DNA of 64,000 bases from an uncultured Oscillospiraceae bacterium (GCA_900546785.1 URED01000004.1:1-64000), one strand, 5' to 3'; counted from the first letter of the stretch, positions 49,919-59,904 are shown. The notes: generated by a model from the letters alone, not told the origin. A program made the numbers and translations.

Positions 49919-51673
49919 TTATTTTTCGGGCACGGGGCGGCGAAGCTTGATATGCGTTTCGCGCAGCTGCATTTCCGTAACCGTATTGGGCGCGCCGAGC
50001 AGAAGATCCTGCGCGTTGGAATTCATCGGGAAAGCAATGACCTCTCTGATATTCTCCTCGTCTTTAAGGAGCATGATCATTCTGTCCACACCCGGAGCCA
50101 TACCGGCATGGGGCGGAGCGCCGTAATGGAAAGCCTTAAAGAGCGCGCCGAATTTTTCCTTAACGTCCTCTTGTGTATAACCCGCCATCTCAAACGCCTT
50201 AATCATAACGTCCGGTCGGTGGTTTCTTACCGCGCCGGAGGAGAGCTCTACGCCGTTGCACACGATATCATACTGATACGCCTTGATGCTGAGCGGATCC
50301 TCGTTCAGGAGCGCGTCCATCTCACCCTGCGGCATAGAGAACGGATTGTGGGTAAAGATCAGCTTGCCGTCCTCATCCCTTTCATACATCGGGAAATCGG
50401 TGATAAAGCAAAGCTCAAATCTGTCTTTATCAATAAGGTCAAGCCGGTTTGCAAGCTCTGTTCGGATCTGACCCGCAAGCTCGTTTACGCGCTTGGGCGT
50501 ATCACAGATAAAGAACAGCGTATCATCTGTTTTGAAATCAAATATGCGGCGAAGCTCCTCTTTCTTTTCCGGCGGCAGGAACTTATCGATAGGGCCTTTA
50601 TAAGAGCCGTCTTCCAGCACTTCGATATAACCGAGGCCTTTCATACCGATCTCAAGCGCGAATTTGAGCATTTTTTCAAACCAGCCCTTGGACTGCTTTG
50701 CGCAGCCGGCAACATTTATGCCCCTGACCGGCCTGCCCTGAAACGCCTTGAATTCAACATCGCTGAAAAATTCGGTAAGGTCAACGATCTCCAGCGGGTT
50801 TCTGAGATCCGGCTTATCGGTGCCGTATTTCAGCATTGCATCTTCATACGGGATCCTTACGAACGGCGCGGGAGACACCTTTTTGCCGCCGCCGAATTTT
50901 GTAAACGTATCATACAACACGTCCTCTGCTACGGCAAAAACATCTTCCTGCGTGGCGAACGCCATCTCAAAATCGAGCTGATAGAACTCGCCGGGCGAAC
51001 GGTCCGCACGCGCGTCCTCATCTCTGAAGCACGGCGCGATCTGGAAATACTTATCAAAGCCGGACACCATAAGCAGCTGCTTGAACTGCTGCGGCGCCTG
51101 CGGCAGGGCATAAAACTTACCCTCATGCTTTCTTGAAGGGATGATATAATCCCTTGCGCCCTCCGGAGAGGAGCAGGTGAGGATCGGCGTTGTGATCTCT
51201 GTAAAGCCAAGGGATTCCATCTTCTTTCGCAGGAAAGAGACTACCTGACTTCTGAAAAGGATATTATCGTGAACCGCCTTATTTCTGAGATCCAAAAAGC
51301 GGTAAGTTAAACGCACATCCTCTCTTGTATCCTTGGATTCGGAAACCTCAAAAGGCAGATTCTCAGTACAGGCGCCGAGCACGGTGAGCTTATCCACCTT
51401 GACCTCCAGCTCGCCTGTTTTCAGCTTCTTATTGACGGTATCCTCATCACGCTTAACAACAACACCTTCAACGGAAATAACGCTTTCCTTTTTCAGATGA
51501 TAAATCAGCGTATCGTCATTTACAACGACCTGCGTAATACCGTATTCATCACGCAGATCGATAAACGCAACGCCGCCGTGGTCACGGATCGTATCCACCC
51601 AGCCGGCAAGCGTTACCCTTTTACCGAGATCGTCAAAAGTTAGCTCGTTACAATTAAAAGTTCTGTAAGCCAT
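49919..51673 (-). CDS. aspS: Aspartyl-tRNA synthetase
   Basis: A 584-residue bacterial-type class II synthetase: N-terminal anticodon OB-fold (VTLAGWVDTIRDHGG), motif 2 (FRDEDARADRSPGEFYQLDFEM), the GAD insertion and motif 3 (GMAPGVDRMIMLL). Placement with gatCAB fits a non-discriminating enzyme that also charges tRNA-Asn, whose Asp is then amidated; this is inferred from gene order. The leader (51674-51780) can fold (TGGAGC/GCTCCA, TAACG/CGTTA) but has no T-box consensus. Confidence 0.97.
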   Translation of the reverse strand: MAYRTFNCNELTFDDLGKRVTLAGWVDTIRDHGGVAFIDLRDEYGITQVVVNDDTLIYHLKKESVISVEGVVVKRDEDTVNKKLKTGELEVKVDKLTVLGACTENLPFEVSESKDTREDVRLTYRFLDLRNKAVHDNILFRSQVVSFLRKKMESLGFTEITTPILTCSSPEGARDYIIPSRKHEGKFYALPQAPQQFKQLLMVSGFDKYFQIAPCFRDEDARADRSPGEFYQLDFEMAFATQEDVFAVAEDVLYDTFTKFGGGKKVSPAPFVRIPYEDAMLKYGTDKPDLRNPLEIVDLTEFFSDVEFKAFQGRPVRGINVAGCAKQSKGWFEKMLKFALEIGMKGLGYIEVLEDGSYKGPIDKFLPPEKKEELRRIFDFKTDDTLFFICDTPKRVNELAGQIRTELANRLDLIDKDRFELCFITDFPMYERDEDGKLIFTHNPFSMPQGEMDALLNEDPLSIKAYQYDIVCNGVELSSGAVRNHRPDVMIKAFEMAGYTQEDVKEKFGALFKAFHYGAPPHAGMAPGVDRMIMLLKDEENIREVIAFPMNSNAQDLLLGAPNTVTEMQLRETHIKLRRPVPEK

Positions 51674-51836
51674 AATCCAAATTCCTTTCGGAGTTTATTT
51701 TAACGTTGCCGCCCGCGCGGCATGGAGCATAAAAGCGTTATTTTGCCGCAAGCTACACCGCTCCACAATAATTCCGTAATAGTATAGCATAATAAATTAA
51801 AATATACAATAAAAAAATTACTAAAATAATACAAAA

Positions 51837-51860
51837 ACCGCACACGTCAACGTGCGCGGT
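51837..51860 (-). terminator. Terminator of the glgP operon
   Basis: On the minus strand ACCGCGCACGT / ACGTGTGCGGT with a 2-base loop, followed by TTTTTG. It lies after the dispersed repeat, so the repeat is part of the transcript's 3' end. Confidence 0.75.
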
Positions 51861-51917
51861 CAGACTGTCGATAAAGTCGGCAGCATTGTGCGATATATGC
51901 TTTACATATTCAAAGCA
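51859..51917. repeat. Dispersed intergenic repeat, copy 2
   Basis: GTCAGACTGTCGATAAAGTCGGC, nine variable bases, CGATATATGCTTTAC and ATTCAAAGCA. Same order and orientation as 34283-34339. Its end covers the stop codon of the glycosidase gene (51910-51912). Confidence 0.7.
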
Positions 51918-53769
51918 TGCGGCTGAACAGCGCTCTTTCATACGGTTCAAGATACAGCGTGCCGTTTTCGCACCTGCCGCCGAAAAACGGATAGGAATTA
52001 TCCCATTCGGCGCCTACAAAAGCGCTTGACGGAGAATCCGAAACATTGACGGCAGTAAGCACGCAGTTTCTCTCTCCCGTTCTTGTGTATATCACGGTTG
52101 AATTCCCCGTATAAAGGATATTGAATTCGCCCGTTTTGAATGCGGCGCAGCCGTGCCGGATCTCGCCCAGCCTTTTATACCATTTGTATAATTCTTGATC
52201 TATATTATCCCATGCAAAGCAGGCGCGGTTAAAGGGGTCTTTCATACCCTGCATGCCCGCCTCATCGCCGTAATAGATACTAGGCACGCCGGGCAGGGTA
52301 AACTGCAAAAGGCTTGCCGTTTTGAGCATGGAAACGCCCTTGAAATAATCTGCCTGACTCAGCATATTGTTCTCGTGCTGCCACTGCCTGTCTTTGCCCG
52401 CACAATCCGGGCCGGCAAGCGCCGTGATCGCGCGCTGCGTATCATGCGTGCCGATATGGTTCATAAGCGAATGGAGTACGGCAGGCGGATAATTCTCTAT
52501 AATGCTCATAACAGAATCCGCAAACGAGTCTGCCGAACCGCCTTTAACAAAATTCAGAATCGCGGCGGCAAACGGATAGTTCATAACGCTGTCCAGCTGA
52601 CCGCCGAGCAGGTAACGCCGCCTTTTGCCGTAAGCGAACTTGGTTGTTGCATTTTCCCAAACCTCGCCGATAATGACGGCATTTTCCTTTTCCGCTTTGA
52701 CCGACGCGCGAAGCGCATCAAGGAAAATATCCGGCAGTTCATCTGCAACATCCAGCCTCCAGCCGGACGCACCCGCGCGCAGCCAGCGGCGCAGTATGCC
52801 GTTTTCACCGCAGATATATTCGCGGTAAGACGGATTTTCCTCCTGCACTTCGGGAAGCAGTTTGATTCCCCACCAACTTTTGTAATCATCGGGATAATTA
52901 ATAAATTTATACCAGCTGTAATACGGACTTTCCTTGCTGTTATATGCGCCGACGGTATCGTAGTTGGAATACAGATTGAAATATTTTGAATCACAGCCCG
53001 TGTGGCTGAACACGCCGTCCAGCACGATTGAAATACCGTACTCTTTTGCCTTGCGGCAAAGCGCTTTAAAATCATTCTCCGTACCGAGCAGCGGATCGAT
53101 CTTTTCATAATCCGCCGTATCATAACGGTGGTTCGAATTTGCTTCAAATATAGGATTCAGATAAATACAGGTAACGCCGAGCGATCTGATATAAGGCAGT
53201 TTTTCCTCAATGCCCTTCAGATCGCCGCCGAAATAATCGTTGTTCCAGATACCGTTCATCTGGCTTTCATTCCAAAAAGGTTCCTCGCCCCAATTACGCA
53301 GGACACGGCTTTTGCGAACGCCCTTTTTGGGCGTGCCGCTGTTACAGAACCGATCGGGAAAGATCTGGTAGATCACGCCGCCTTTCAGGAAATCGGGCGT
53401 TTTAAAATCCTTTTCGTAAACGACCTGCGCAAACTCGCCGCCGCTGAAATCGAAGCCGCCTTTACCCTCTCCGACACTTTTGATATAGTTCAGACCCCAC
53501 GGCGTGTCCAGCTCAAAATGGTAAAAATAGATGCCGGGGGTAGTGGCGTAAAAGTGAAGTTCCCAGTATTCGCAGTCATTACCGCACATACCTGCCCAGA
53601 ACATGCCGTAAAACACGGTATCTTCCCCGTCCTTATAAACGGCGAGGCGGGCGCCGGAACAGCCCATGGAACGCGGCACGATGATGCGCAGCTTTACCTT
53701 TTCCTCTACCGCGATCGCGCGCACAGCGGATTTATATTCGGTTTTTCTTGAATCAAATGGCTGCTGCAT
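51910..53769 (-). CDS. GH13 cyclomaltodextrinase/neopullulanase-type glycosidase
   Basis: A 619-residue cytosolic enzyme. An N-terminal beta-sandwich of about 120 residues resembles CBM34. The barrel has GGVIYQIFPDRF, GVFSHTGCDS, nucleophile Asp in GWRLDVADE, acid Glu in IIGEVWE and NHIGTHDTQR. It should open cyclodextrins or trim maltodextrins. ATG 53769 behind CGGAG is preferred to 53793. It is co-transcribed with glgP, which fits maltodextrin or glycogen breakdown. The final codons overlap a dispersed repeat. Confidence 0.9.
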   Translation of the reverse strand: MQQPFDSRKTEYKSAVRAIAVEEKVKLRIIVPRSMGCSGARLAVYKDGEDTVFYGMFWAGMCGNDCEYWELHFYATTPGIYFYHFELDTPWGLNYIKSVGEGKGGFDFSGGEFAQVVYEKDFKTPDFLKGGVIYQIFPDRFCNSGTPKKGVRKSRVLRNWGEEPFWNESQMNGIWNNDYFGGDLKGIEEKLPYIRSLGVTCIYLNPIFEANSNHRYDTADYEKIDPLLGTENDFKALCRKAKEYGISIVLDGVFSHTGCDSKYFNLYSNYDTVGAYNSKESPYYSWYKFINYPDDYKSWWGIKLLPEVQEENPSYREYICGENGILRRWLRAGASGWRLDVADELPDIFLDALRASVKAEKENAVIIGEVWENATTKFAYGKRRRYLLGGQLDSVMNYPFAAAILNFVKGGSADSFADSVMSIIENYPPAVLHSLMNHIGTHDTQRAITALAGPDCAGKDRQWQHENNMLSQADYFKGVSMLKTASLLQFTLPGVPSIYYGDEAGMQGMKDPFNRACFAWDNIDQELYKWYKRLGEIRHGCAAFKTGEFNILYTGNSTVIYTRTGERNCVLTAVNVSDSPSSAFVGAEWDNSYPFFGGRCENGTLYLEPYERALFSRML

Positions 53770-53787
53770 ACGCGCTCCGAAAATATC

Positions 53788-53811
53788 GGGCAAGGAACAG
53801 CGCCCTTGCCC
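53788..53811 (-). terminator. Hairpin between glgP and the GH13 gene
   Basis: GGGCAAGG / CCTTGCCC around 8 bases, with no T-run on the minus strand. Probably an mRNA processing or stability element. Confidence 0.4.
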
Positions 53812-53837
53812 TTAGTTTACTTCATATTGTGTATTCT

Positions 53838-56303
53838 TTACTTAGCTTTTTTTCTGGTTTTGGAGGCTGTTTTCTTGGCGTCCTCCTTGACCGGCTCCGA
53901 AAACTTAACGGGCTTGGTGTGCCAGATATTTTCGGCATATTCCATAATTGCCCTGTCCGCACTGAAAATGCCGGCGGAGCTGATATTCATAAGGCTCATT
54001 GCCGCAAATCTTTCCTTATCCTTATAAAGCTCTGCGGAGAGCTGCTGCGCCTTTTGATAATCCTCAAAATCGGCAAGCGCCATATAAGGATCGCTGTTTG
54101 TAAGGCTGGAAACAAATTCGCTGAAATCCTTGCCGTTTACGCCGGCGGAAATGAAATCGATAACGCGCTTAAGAACGGGGTTATTGTTCACATAATTCAT
54201 CGGGTGATAGCCGTCTCTTTTAAGCTGCTGTACCTCAGGCGTTTTCATGCCGAAGAGGATGATATTATCTTTACCCACGGCATCTGCGATCTCTACGTTG
54301 GCGCCGTCCAGCGTGCCGAGCGTTACAGCGCCGTTGAGCATAAGCTTCATATTGCCCGTGCCCGAAGCTTCCGTACCGGCAAGCGAGATTTGCTCTGAAA
54401 TATCGGCAGCCGGTATAAGCAGCTCCGCAAGGCTGACGTTATATTCCTCCATGAACACGACTTTCAGCTTTTTATTTACCTTTTCATCGTTGTTGACTAC
54501 CTTGGAAACGGCGTCAATAAGCTCGATCGTCTTTTTCGCCATGCGGTAGCCGGGAGCAGCTTTTGAGGCAAAAATATACGTTCTTGGAACAAAATCCGCA
54601 TCGGGATCATCACGCAGCATAAGATATTCGGCGATGATATTGAGGATATTCAGGCTTTGGCGCTTGTATTCATGCAGCCTTTTTACCTGAACGTCAAAAA
54701 TGGAATCCGGGTCTATCTCTACGCCGTTTCTCTTTTTGACCACTTCCGCAAAACGAAGCTTATTCTGCCTTTTGATTGCCATGAGATCGGCAAGTACCTT
54801 TTTATCGTCCTTATAATCCCGGAGTTTCAGAAGCTCGTCGCTCTTTGTGATGAACCCGGGGCCGATAAGCTTTGTTAAATATTCGGTAAGCGGCTCGTTT
54901 GCCTGGCAGATCCATCTTCTGAAAGCGATGCCGTTTGTTACGTTTGTAAATTTATCCGGCGTGATGGTATAAAAATCGTGGAAAACGGTGTCTTTCAAGA
55001 TCTCGGAATGAAGGGCGGAAACGCCGTTTACGGAATGCGAGCCCGCAACGCAGAGATTTGCCATTCTTACAACACCGCCCGAGATGACAGCCATACGCTC
55101 TACCCTATCCGCATCATGGGTAACGCCCCAGACATAGGCGCGGAAGCGGTTATCGATCTCTTTGGTGATCTGATAGATTCTGGGAAGCAGGCGCTTATAG
55201 AGCTCCTCGCTCCAGCATTCCAGCGCCTCTGCCATAACGGTATGGTTTGTGTAAGCAACCGTCTTCGTTACAATATTCCAGGCATCGTCCCAGCCGTAGC
55301 CGCATTCGTCAAGCATAATGCGCATAAGTTCCGGAATTGCCATTGTGGGGTGCGTATCATTAATGTGTATCGCAACCTTATCGGGAAGATTATCCAGCGT
55401 GTTGTACTTTGTTAAATGACGCCTGATAATATCCTGAACAGAAGCAGAAACAAGAAAATACTGCTGACGAAGTCTTAACGATTTGCCCTCCGGCGAATTA
55501 TCCGCGGGATAGAGCACCTTTGAGATCGCCTCTGCCATGGCGGACTGCTCCATAGCTTTGATATAATTGCCCTCATTAAAAAGCCCCATATCAAGCGAGG
55601 GCTTGCGCGACGCCCACAGGCGCAGGCGGGCAACGCCTTTTCCCTTGCCGGAAACATACATATCATAGGGCACTGCCGTTACGGTATTGCAGTCACGAGG
55701 CACGACGTGGTGATAATCGCCGTCCCAGCTGTCCTCTACCCAGCCTTCAAATCTGACCTCCTGCGCCCTTTCCTCTCTGGGTACGAGCCAGACGTCGCCG
55801 CCGGGAAGCCAGAAATCGGGCAATTCGGTCTGCCAGCCGTCCACAAGCTTTTGGCGGAATATGCCCGCCTCGTATCTGATGGAATAGCCCATGGACTGAA
55901 TACCCGTTGTTGCAAGGCCGTCAAGGTAACAAGCGGCAAGCCTGCCGAGTCCGCCGTTTCCGAGACCGGCGTCCGGCTCAAGCTCATACAGCTTATCAAG
56001 GCATACGCCGTAGCTTTTGAGTGCCTCCTCAAAAACATCGGTAAGGCCTAAATTATACAGATTATTTTTAAGCGAACGGCCCATAAGGAATTCCATGCAA
56101 AGATAATATACCTTTTTTGAATCCTGACCGTCCGCCTCATGGCGGAAATCGCTTGCCATGCCGGCAAGATCATCACGAACGATCATGGCTACGGATTTAT
56201 AATACTGCTCATCCGTTGCGATATCCGGCGAAACGCCGAAGAAATGGCTCAATTTATCATTTATAAGCTTTTTCGCCTTAGAAACGGAAATGCTTTGAGT
56301 CAT
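53838..56303 (-). CDS. glgP: Glycogen/maltodextrin phosphorylase
   Basis: An 821-residue PLP enzyme that releases glucose 1-phosphate from alpha-1,4-glucans. The substrate and PLP motifs are clear (EPDAGLGNGGLGRLAACYLD, HINDTHPT, VKRLHEYKRQ and EASGTGNMKLMLNG with the PLP Lys). About 25 extra basic residues (ending KKTASKTRKKAK) extend the C-terminus. GGAGG precedes the ATG. It is the first gene of a two-gene operon. Confidence 0.96.
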   Translation of the reverse strand: MTQSISVSKAKKLINDKLSHFFGVSPDIATDEQYYKSVAMIVRDDLAGMASDFRHEADGQDSKKVYYLCMEFLMGRSLKNNLYNLGLTDVFEEALKSYGVCLDKLYELEPDAGLGNGGLGRLAACYLDGLATTGIQSMGYSIRYEAGIFRQKLVDGWQTELPDFWLPGGDVWLVPREERAQEVRFEGWVEDSWDGDYHHVVPRDCNTVTAVPYDMYVSGKGKGVARLRLWASRKPSLDMGLFNEGNYIKAMEQSAMAEAISKVLYPADNSPEGKSLRLRQQYFLVSASVQDIIRRHLTKYNTLDNLPDKVAIHINDTHPTMAIPELMRIMLDECGYGWDDAWNIVTKTVAYTNHTVMAEALECWSEELYKRLLPRIYQITKEIDNRFRAYVWGVTHDADRVERMAVISGGVVRMANLCVAGSHSVNGVSALHSEILKDTVFHDFYTITPDKFTNVTNGIAFRRWICQANEPLTEYLTKLIGPGFITKSDELLKLRDYKDDKKVLADLMAIKRQNKLRFAEVVKKRNGVEIDPDSIFDVQVKRLHEYKRQSLNILNIIAEYLMLRDDPDADFVPRTYIFASKAAPGYRMAKKTIELIDAVSKVVNNDEKVNKKLKVVFMEEYNVSLAELLIPAADISEQISLAGTEASGTGNMKLMLNGAVTLGTLDGANVEIADAVGKDNIILFGMKTPEVQQLKRDGYHPMNYVNNNPVLKRVIDFISAGVNGKDFSEFVSSLTNSDPYMALADFEDYQKAQQLSAELYKDKERFAAMSLMNISSAGIFSADRAIMEYAENIWHTKPVKFSEPVKEDAKKTASKTRKKAK

Positions 56304-56361
56304 TATACAAAACCTCCAAAAATAATTAAGAAAACCAGCTTAATCAAAGTTGATATTGTTC

Positions 56362-56390
56362 ATTATACACTAAAATTCGTTATGATTCAA
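56362..56390 (-). promoter_or_regulatory. Promoter of the glgP operon
   Basis: On the minus strand TTGAAT (56390-56385), 17 bases, TATAAT (56367-56362), 58 bases before the ATG. Confidence 0.7.
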
Positions 56391-56398
56391 TAGCAGCA

Positions 56399-57832
56399 TT
56401 AAGTTTTATGCTTTTTAAAGAATCTTTGCAAAACAAGCGGCACGATTGCAAGCAGTGATCTGATGTTCAACAGAATCACCAAAACGGAAAGCGCTGCGGC
56501 TATACCGAAGCTGCCCCATTCGCCTGCAACCTCAAAGATCATGACCGCCGCCGCGGCAAAAAGCAGCGCAACAGACGGAATAAAGGTTAGATAATTTATT
56601 TTTATAGCAACGAATTTCTTTGTATTCAGAACACGGATAATGAAAACGACGATAAACGAAGCCGCCGTTGCAATCGCTGCGCCGTAAGGCCCCATTACGG
56701 GGATAAGGATTGCATTCATAACAACGTTTATCACTGCTCCCGTGCCTGCCGTCATCATAGAAAGCATACTCTTTTTTTCCGCCATATATACCGAGGCGTA
56801 AAAATTAACAAGGTTTGAAAAGGTGGTTGCGATAACGAGTATTGGCACATAATGCCAGGAGTCGTAATAATCCTCCCCCAAGTAAATATCCGTGATGATC
56901 CTTGAGCCGGTGATGAGCAGAGCGCCTACGGCAAGCAGGGCGCCGCTGTAGGTCTTGAACACCTTTGTAAAAAATTCGGATTTTCCTTTGCTGTCATATT
57001 CATCAACAGCGGAAAGCTGCCATGCGTCTATAAATATAGACGCAAAGATCGTAACAAAATTCGGTATTTTATATGCCGAAGTATAGATACCGCTTACGGA
57101 AACGCCGTTAAAATACGTTACCATATACTGATCGGATACATTGATGATCCACCAAAGAATAATGGTGGGAATAAGGGGAATGCAGTATTTGAGCATGGGA
57201 GAAACGGTATGCTTTTTAAGCCCGGTCTTAAAATTCACATAACGCCACAGCTTAGCCGCAACGAACATAAACAAAACGGAGAGCATATCGCTTGTAAAAA
57301 TGGCAAGAATATAGCCGTAGATGCCCCAGTGGAACGCACCGAGATAAAGAAAGGTAAAGCCCGCCGAAGTAGCGGTTGCGATAACGCCGTCCGCCGCATA
57401 AAGCTTTACATGACCGCTGCCGCGCACGAACTGCTGGCACAGCTGGCGCAGCGAGGAGCCGAGCAGCATGAGATAAAGCAAGATCGTATACTGCCCGAAA
57501 TTAAAATCATTTATGGTTATACGCATGACCAGCGGCGCAAACAGGCAGAAAACGGCAAAGCCGATCAGCGTGGTTGCAACGCCGGTTGAAAACACACATT
57601 TTTTATCGCTTTTCTTATCCAGCGCAAAGCGCAGCGCAGCGGAATTTACCGCAAGCGTAACGATAGGCACAAGGATATTGACGGCATTTTGGATCAGCGT
57701 TGCGCCGCCGAAATCCCCCGTTGCCATAACTCTTGTGTAAAAAAACGTGAGCACAAGCGTGAGCAGCTTGGAGGAAAAAGTGCCTATTGCAAAAACGATT
57801 GTGTTTGAGGCAAGTTTTTTATACTTGTCCAT
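56399..57832 (-). CDS. Polysaccharide flippase (Wzx/RfbX-type, MOP superfamily)
   Basis: A 477-residue membrane protein of about 14 helices. The start YKKLASNTIVFAIGTFSSKLLTL, the early FYTRVMATGDFGGATLIQ and the TAYKIPNFVTIFASIFIDAW-like middle are typical of O-antigen and exopolysaccharide lipid-linked oligosaccharide flippases. No glycosyltransferase cluster is adjacent, so the glycan is unknown. AAAGGA precedes the ATG. It follows proA on the same strand after 51 bases. Confidence 0.88.
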   Translation of the reverse strand: MDKYKKLASNTIVFAIGTFSSKLLTLVLTFFYTRVMATGDFGGATLIQNAVNILVPIVTLAVNSAALRFALDKKSDKKCVFSTGVATTLIGFAVFCLFAPLVMRITINDFNFGQYTILLYLMLLGSSLRQLCQQFVRGSGHVKLYAADGVIATATSAGFTFLYLGAFHWGIYGYILAIFTSDMLSVLFMFVAAKLWRYVNFKTGLKKHTVSPMLKYCIPLIPTIILWWIINVSDQYMVTYFNGVSVSGIYTSAYKIPNFVTIFASIFIDAWQLSAVDEYDSKGKSEFFTKVFKTYSGALLAVGALLITGSRIITDIYLGEDYYDSWHYVPILVIATTFSNLVNFYASVYMAEKKSMLSMMTAGTGAVINVVMNAILIPVMGPYGAAIATAASFIVVFIIRVLNTKKFVAIKINYLTFIPSVALLFAAAAVMIFEVAGEWGSFGIAAALSVLVILLNIRSLLAIVPLVLQRFFKKHKT

Positions 57833-57883
57833 GAATAGATCATTCCTTTAAGAAAAACAGATTTTGCATGCGCAAAAACACGA

Positions 57884-59119
57884 TCATCTGATCTGGCCGT
57901 TGCCGTAGATGAGATACTTTGTTGTTGTCAGCTCACGAAGGCCCATCGGCCCGCGCGCATGAAGCTTTTGAGTAGAAATGCCGATCTCTGCGCCGAGTCC
58001 GAATTCACCGCCGTCCGTAAACCTTGTAGAGGCATTTACGTACACGGAGGAGGAATCCACTCTTTGCAGGAACTCGCGCGCATTCGCCTCATTTTGGGTG
58101 ATGATCGCCTCGCTGTGCTTTGTTGAATACTGATTTATATGCCGGATCGCTTCATCAAGGCTGCCCACCGTTTTCACGCTTATCTTATAATCAAGATACT
58201 CGCAGGCAAAATCCTCTTCGCTTGCCGGCAAAACGCCGTCCGCGGCAAGCATGGCAAGCTCATCGCCCCGCATTTCAACATTTTTTTCATCCAGCCTTGC
58301 TTTAATGACCGGCAGCGCCCTGTTTATTATACCCGAATGGATCACAAGGCTTTCGCAGGCGTTGCAGACGCCTATACGCTGCGTTTTGGCATTAAATATG
58401 ATATTGGCTGCCATATCTATATCCGCGCTCTCATCAACATAAATATGGCAGTTGCCCGAGCCGGTCTCAATAACGGGCACGGTGGAATTTTCAACTACGC
58501 TTCTGATAAGCCCTCTGCCGCCGCGCGGGATCAGGCAATCTATAACGCCGTTCATTTTCATCATCTGATTTGCGGATTCCCTTGAGGTATCGGTTACGAG
58601 CTGGATACAGTTTTCGTCAAAACCGCATTCTTTCAGTGCTGCGCGCATCGCCGCCACGATGGCGATGTTGGAATCTATTGCCTCTTTTCCGCCGCGGAGT
58701 ATGACCGCGTTAGAGCTTTTCAGGCAAAGCACAGCCGCGTCCGCCGTAACATTCGGCCTGGATTCATAGATAATGCCGATAACGCCCAGCGGCACCGATA
58801 CTTTCTTTATAGCAAGCCCGTTGGGCCTTTTGATCTCTTCAAGCAGTCTGCCGCACGGGTCCGGCAGGGCAATAACGTCTTCTACAGCCCCCGCGATGCC
58901 TTCTATTCTTTCTTCATTGAGCATCAGTCTGTCCAGCATACCATCCGAAAGCCCGTTTTTCCTGCCGCGTTCAAGATCCTCTTTGTTCGCGGCAATTATG
59001 GTTTTGCTGTTTTCTCTGAGCGAAGCCGCTATTGCGGCAAGCGCAGTATTCTTTTGCTGCGTTGTAACGGTTGCAAGGAAATCCTTTGCCGCAAGCGCTT
59101 TAACACCTATTTCTCTCAT
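57884..59119 (-). CDS. proA: Gamma-glutamyl phosphate reductase
   Basis: A 411-residue NADPH-dependent enzyme, second step of proline synthesis, making glutamate semialdehyde. VPLGVIGIIYESRPNVT, the cofactor region ILRGGKEAIDSN and the catalytic Cys region QRIGVCNACESLV are present. Length is normal. Its ATG overlaps the proB stop by four bases, so the pair is translationally coupled. Confidence 0.96.
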   Translation of the reverse strand: MREIGVKALAAKDFLATVTTQQKNTALAAIAASLRENSKTIIAANKEDLERGRKNGLSDGMLDRLMLNEERIEGIAGAVEDVIALPDPCGRLLEEIKRPNGLAIKKVSVPLGVIGIIYESRPNVTADAAVLCLKSSNAVILRGGKEAIDSNIAIVAAMRAALKECGFDENCIQLVTDTSRESANQMMKMNGVIDCLIPRGGRGLIRSVVENSTVPVIETGSGNCHIYVDESADIDMAANIIFNAKTQRIGVCNACESLVIHSGIINRALPVIKARLDEKNVEMRGDELAMLAADGVLPASEEDFACEYLDYKISVKTVGSLDEAIRHINQYSTKHSEAIITQNEANAREFLQRVDSSSVYVNASTRFTDGGEFGLGAEIGISTQKLHARGPMGLRELTTTKYLIYGNGQIR

Positions 59120-59904
59120 TTTTCCACCGCCTTAAAGTATGTACCCACATTTTCACCTTTTACGGCTTTGTAGATGTTTGTGGGCTTATTTCCGTTGATG
59201 ATACATACCGGGATTCCGGCTGAAACGGCAATCTCCGCCGCGTTGATCTTTGTAATAAAGCCGCCGGTACCGCGTTTGCCGGCGCATCCGGTGACGGATT
59301 TTATCGTATCGTCTATCCGTTCCACAACGCTGATCAGCCTTGCGTTTTTATTTTCAGCGGGATTGCCGTCATAAAGCCCGTCCGTATCGGTCAGAATAAC
59401 AAGCAGATCGGCATTCGTTATCTTTGCGACCGTGGCTGAAAGGCAGTCGTTATCCCCGCTTACAAGCTCCTCAACGGAAACAGAGTCATTTTCATTCACG
59501 ATTGGCAGACAGTCATATTCAAGAAGCTGATTGAGCGTGTTGATCAGATGCCCTCTGCTCTCCTCATTTTCAAGCTCATCAAAGGTTATGAGAAGCTGGC
59601 TTACAACAACGTCATATTCCGAAAAAAGCCTGTCGTACAGGAACATGAGCTCGCTCTGGCCGACCGCAGCCGCTGCCTGAAGGCACTGAATATCTTTGGG
59701 CTTTTCGGCAAGCCGCAGCCTGCTCACCCCCACCGATATTGCGCCGGAGGACACGAGCACAAGCTGATGCCCCTCGTTTTTGAGATCCGAAAGCACGGAG
59801 GCAAGCTTTGCGATCAGGGCTATATTCGCCTTGCCCGTATCATGCGTAAGTGTTGAAGTTCCTATTTTAATAACGATTCGTTTTTTGCCGTTTTTGAGGT
59901 TCAT
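59116..59904 (-). CDS. proB: Glutamate 5-kinase (without PUA domain)
   Basis: A 262-residue amino-acid kinase, the first step of proline synthesis. KRIVIKIGTSTLT, LVLVSSGAISVG, NENDSVSVEEL and the GKRGTGGFITKINAAEIA region are visible. It ends after the kinase domain and lacks the C-terminal PUA domain of the Escherichia coli enzyme, as in many Firmicutes. GGCGGAG precedes the ATG; a TATAAT box lies on the minus strand at 59960-59955. No proC is nearby. Confidence 0.95.
   Translation of the reverse strand: MNLKNGKKRIVIKIGTSTLTHDTGKANIALIAKLASVLSDLKNEGHQLVLVSSGAISVGVSRLRLAEKPKDIQCLQAAAAVGQSELMFLYDRLFSEYDVVVSQLLITFDELENEESRGHLINTLNQLLEYDCLPIVNENDSVSVEELVSGDNDCLSATVAKITNADLLVILTDTDGLYDGNPAENKNARLISVVERIDDTIKSVTGCAGKRGTGGFITKINAAEIAVSAGIPVCIINGNKPTNIYKAVKGENVGTYFKAVEK

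Noticed and set aside
49904-51136. Plus-strand ORF of 410 residues opposite aspS
   Set aside because: Complete overlap with a certain aspS, His/Arg/Leu-rich antisense composition and no start signals.
51674-51790. T-box leader for aspS
   Set aside because: Too short, and no T-box consensus or antiterminator sequence is seen.
51753-51950. 65-residue minus-strand ORF across the terminator and repeat
   Set aside because: It runs through a terminator and the dispersed repeat and overlaps the glycosidase stop; no start signals.
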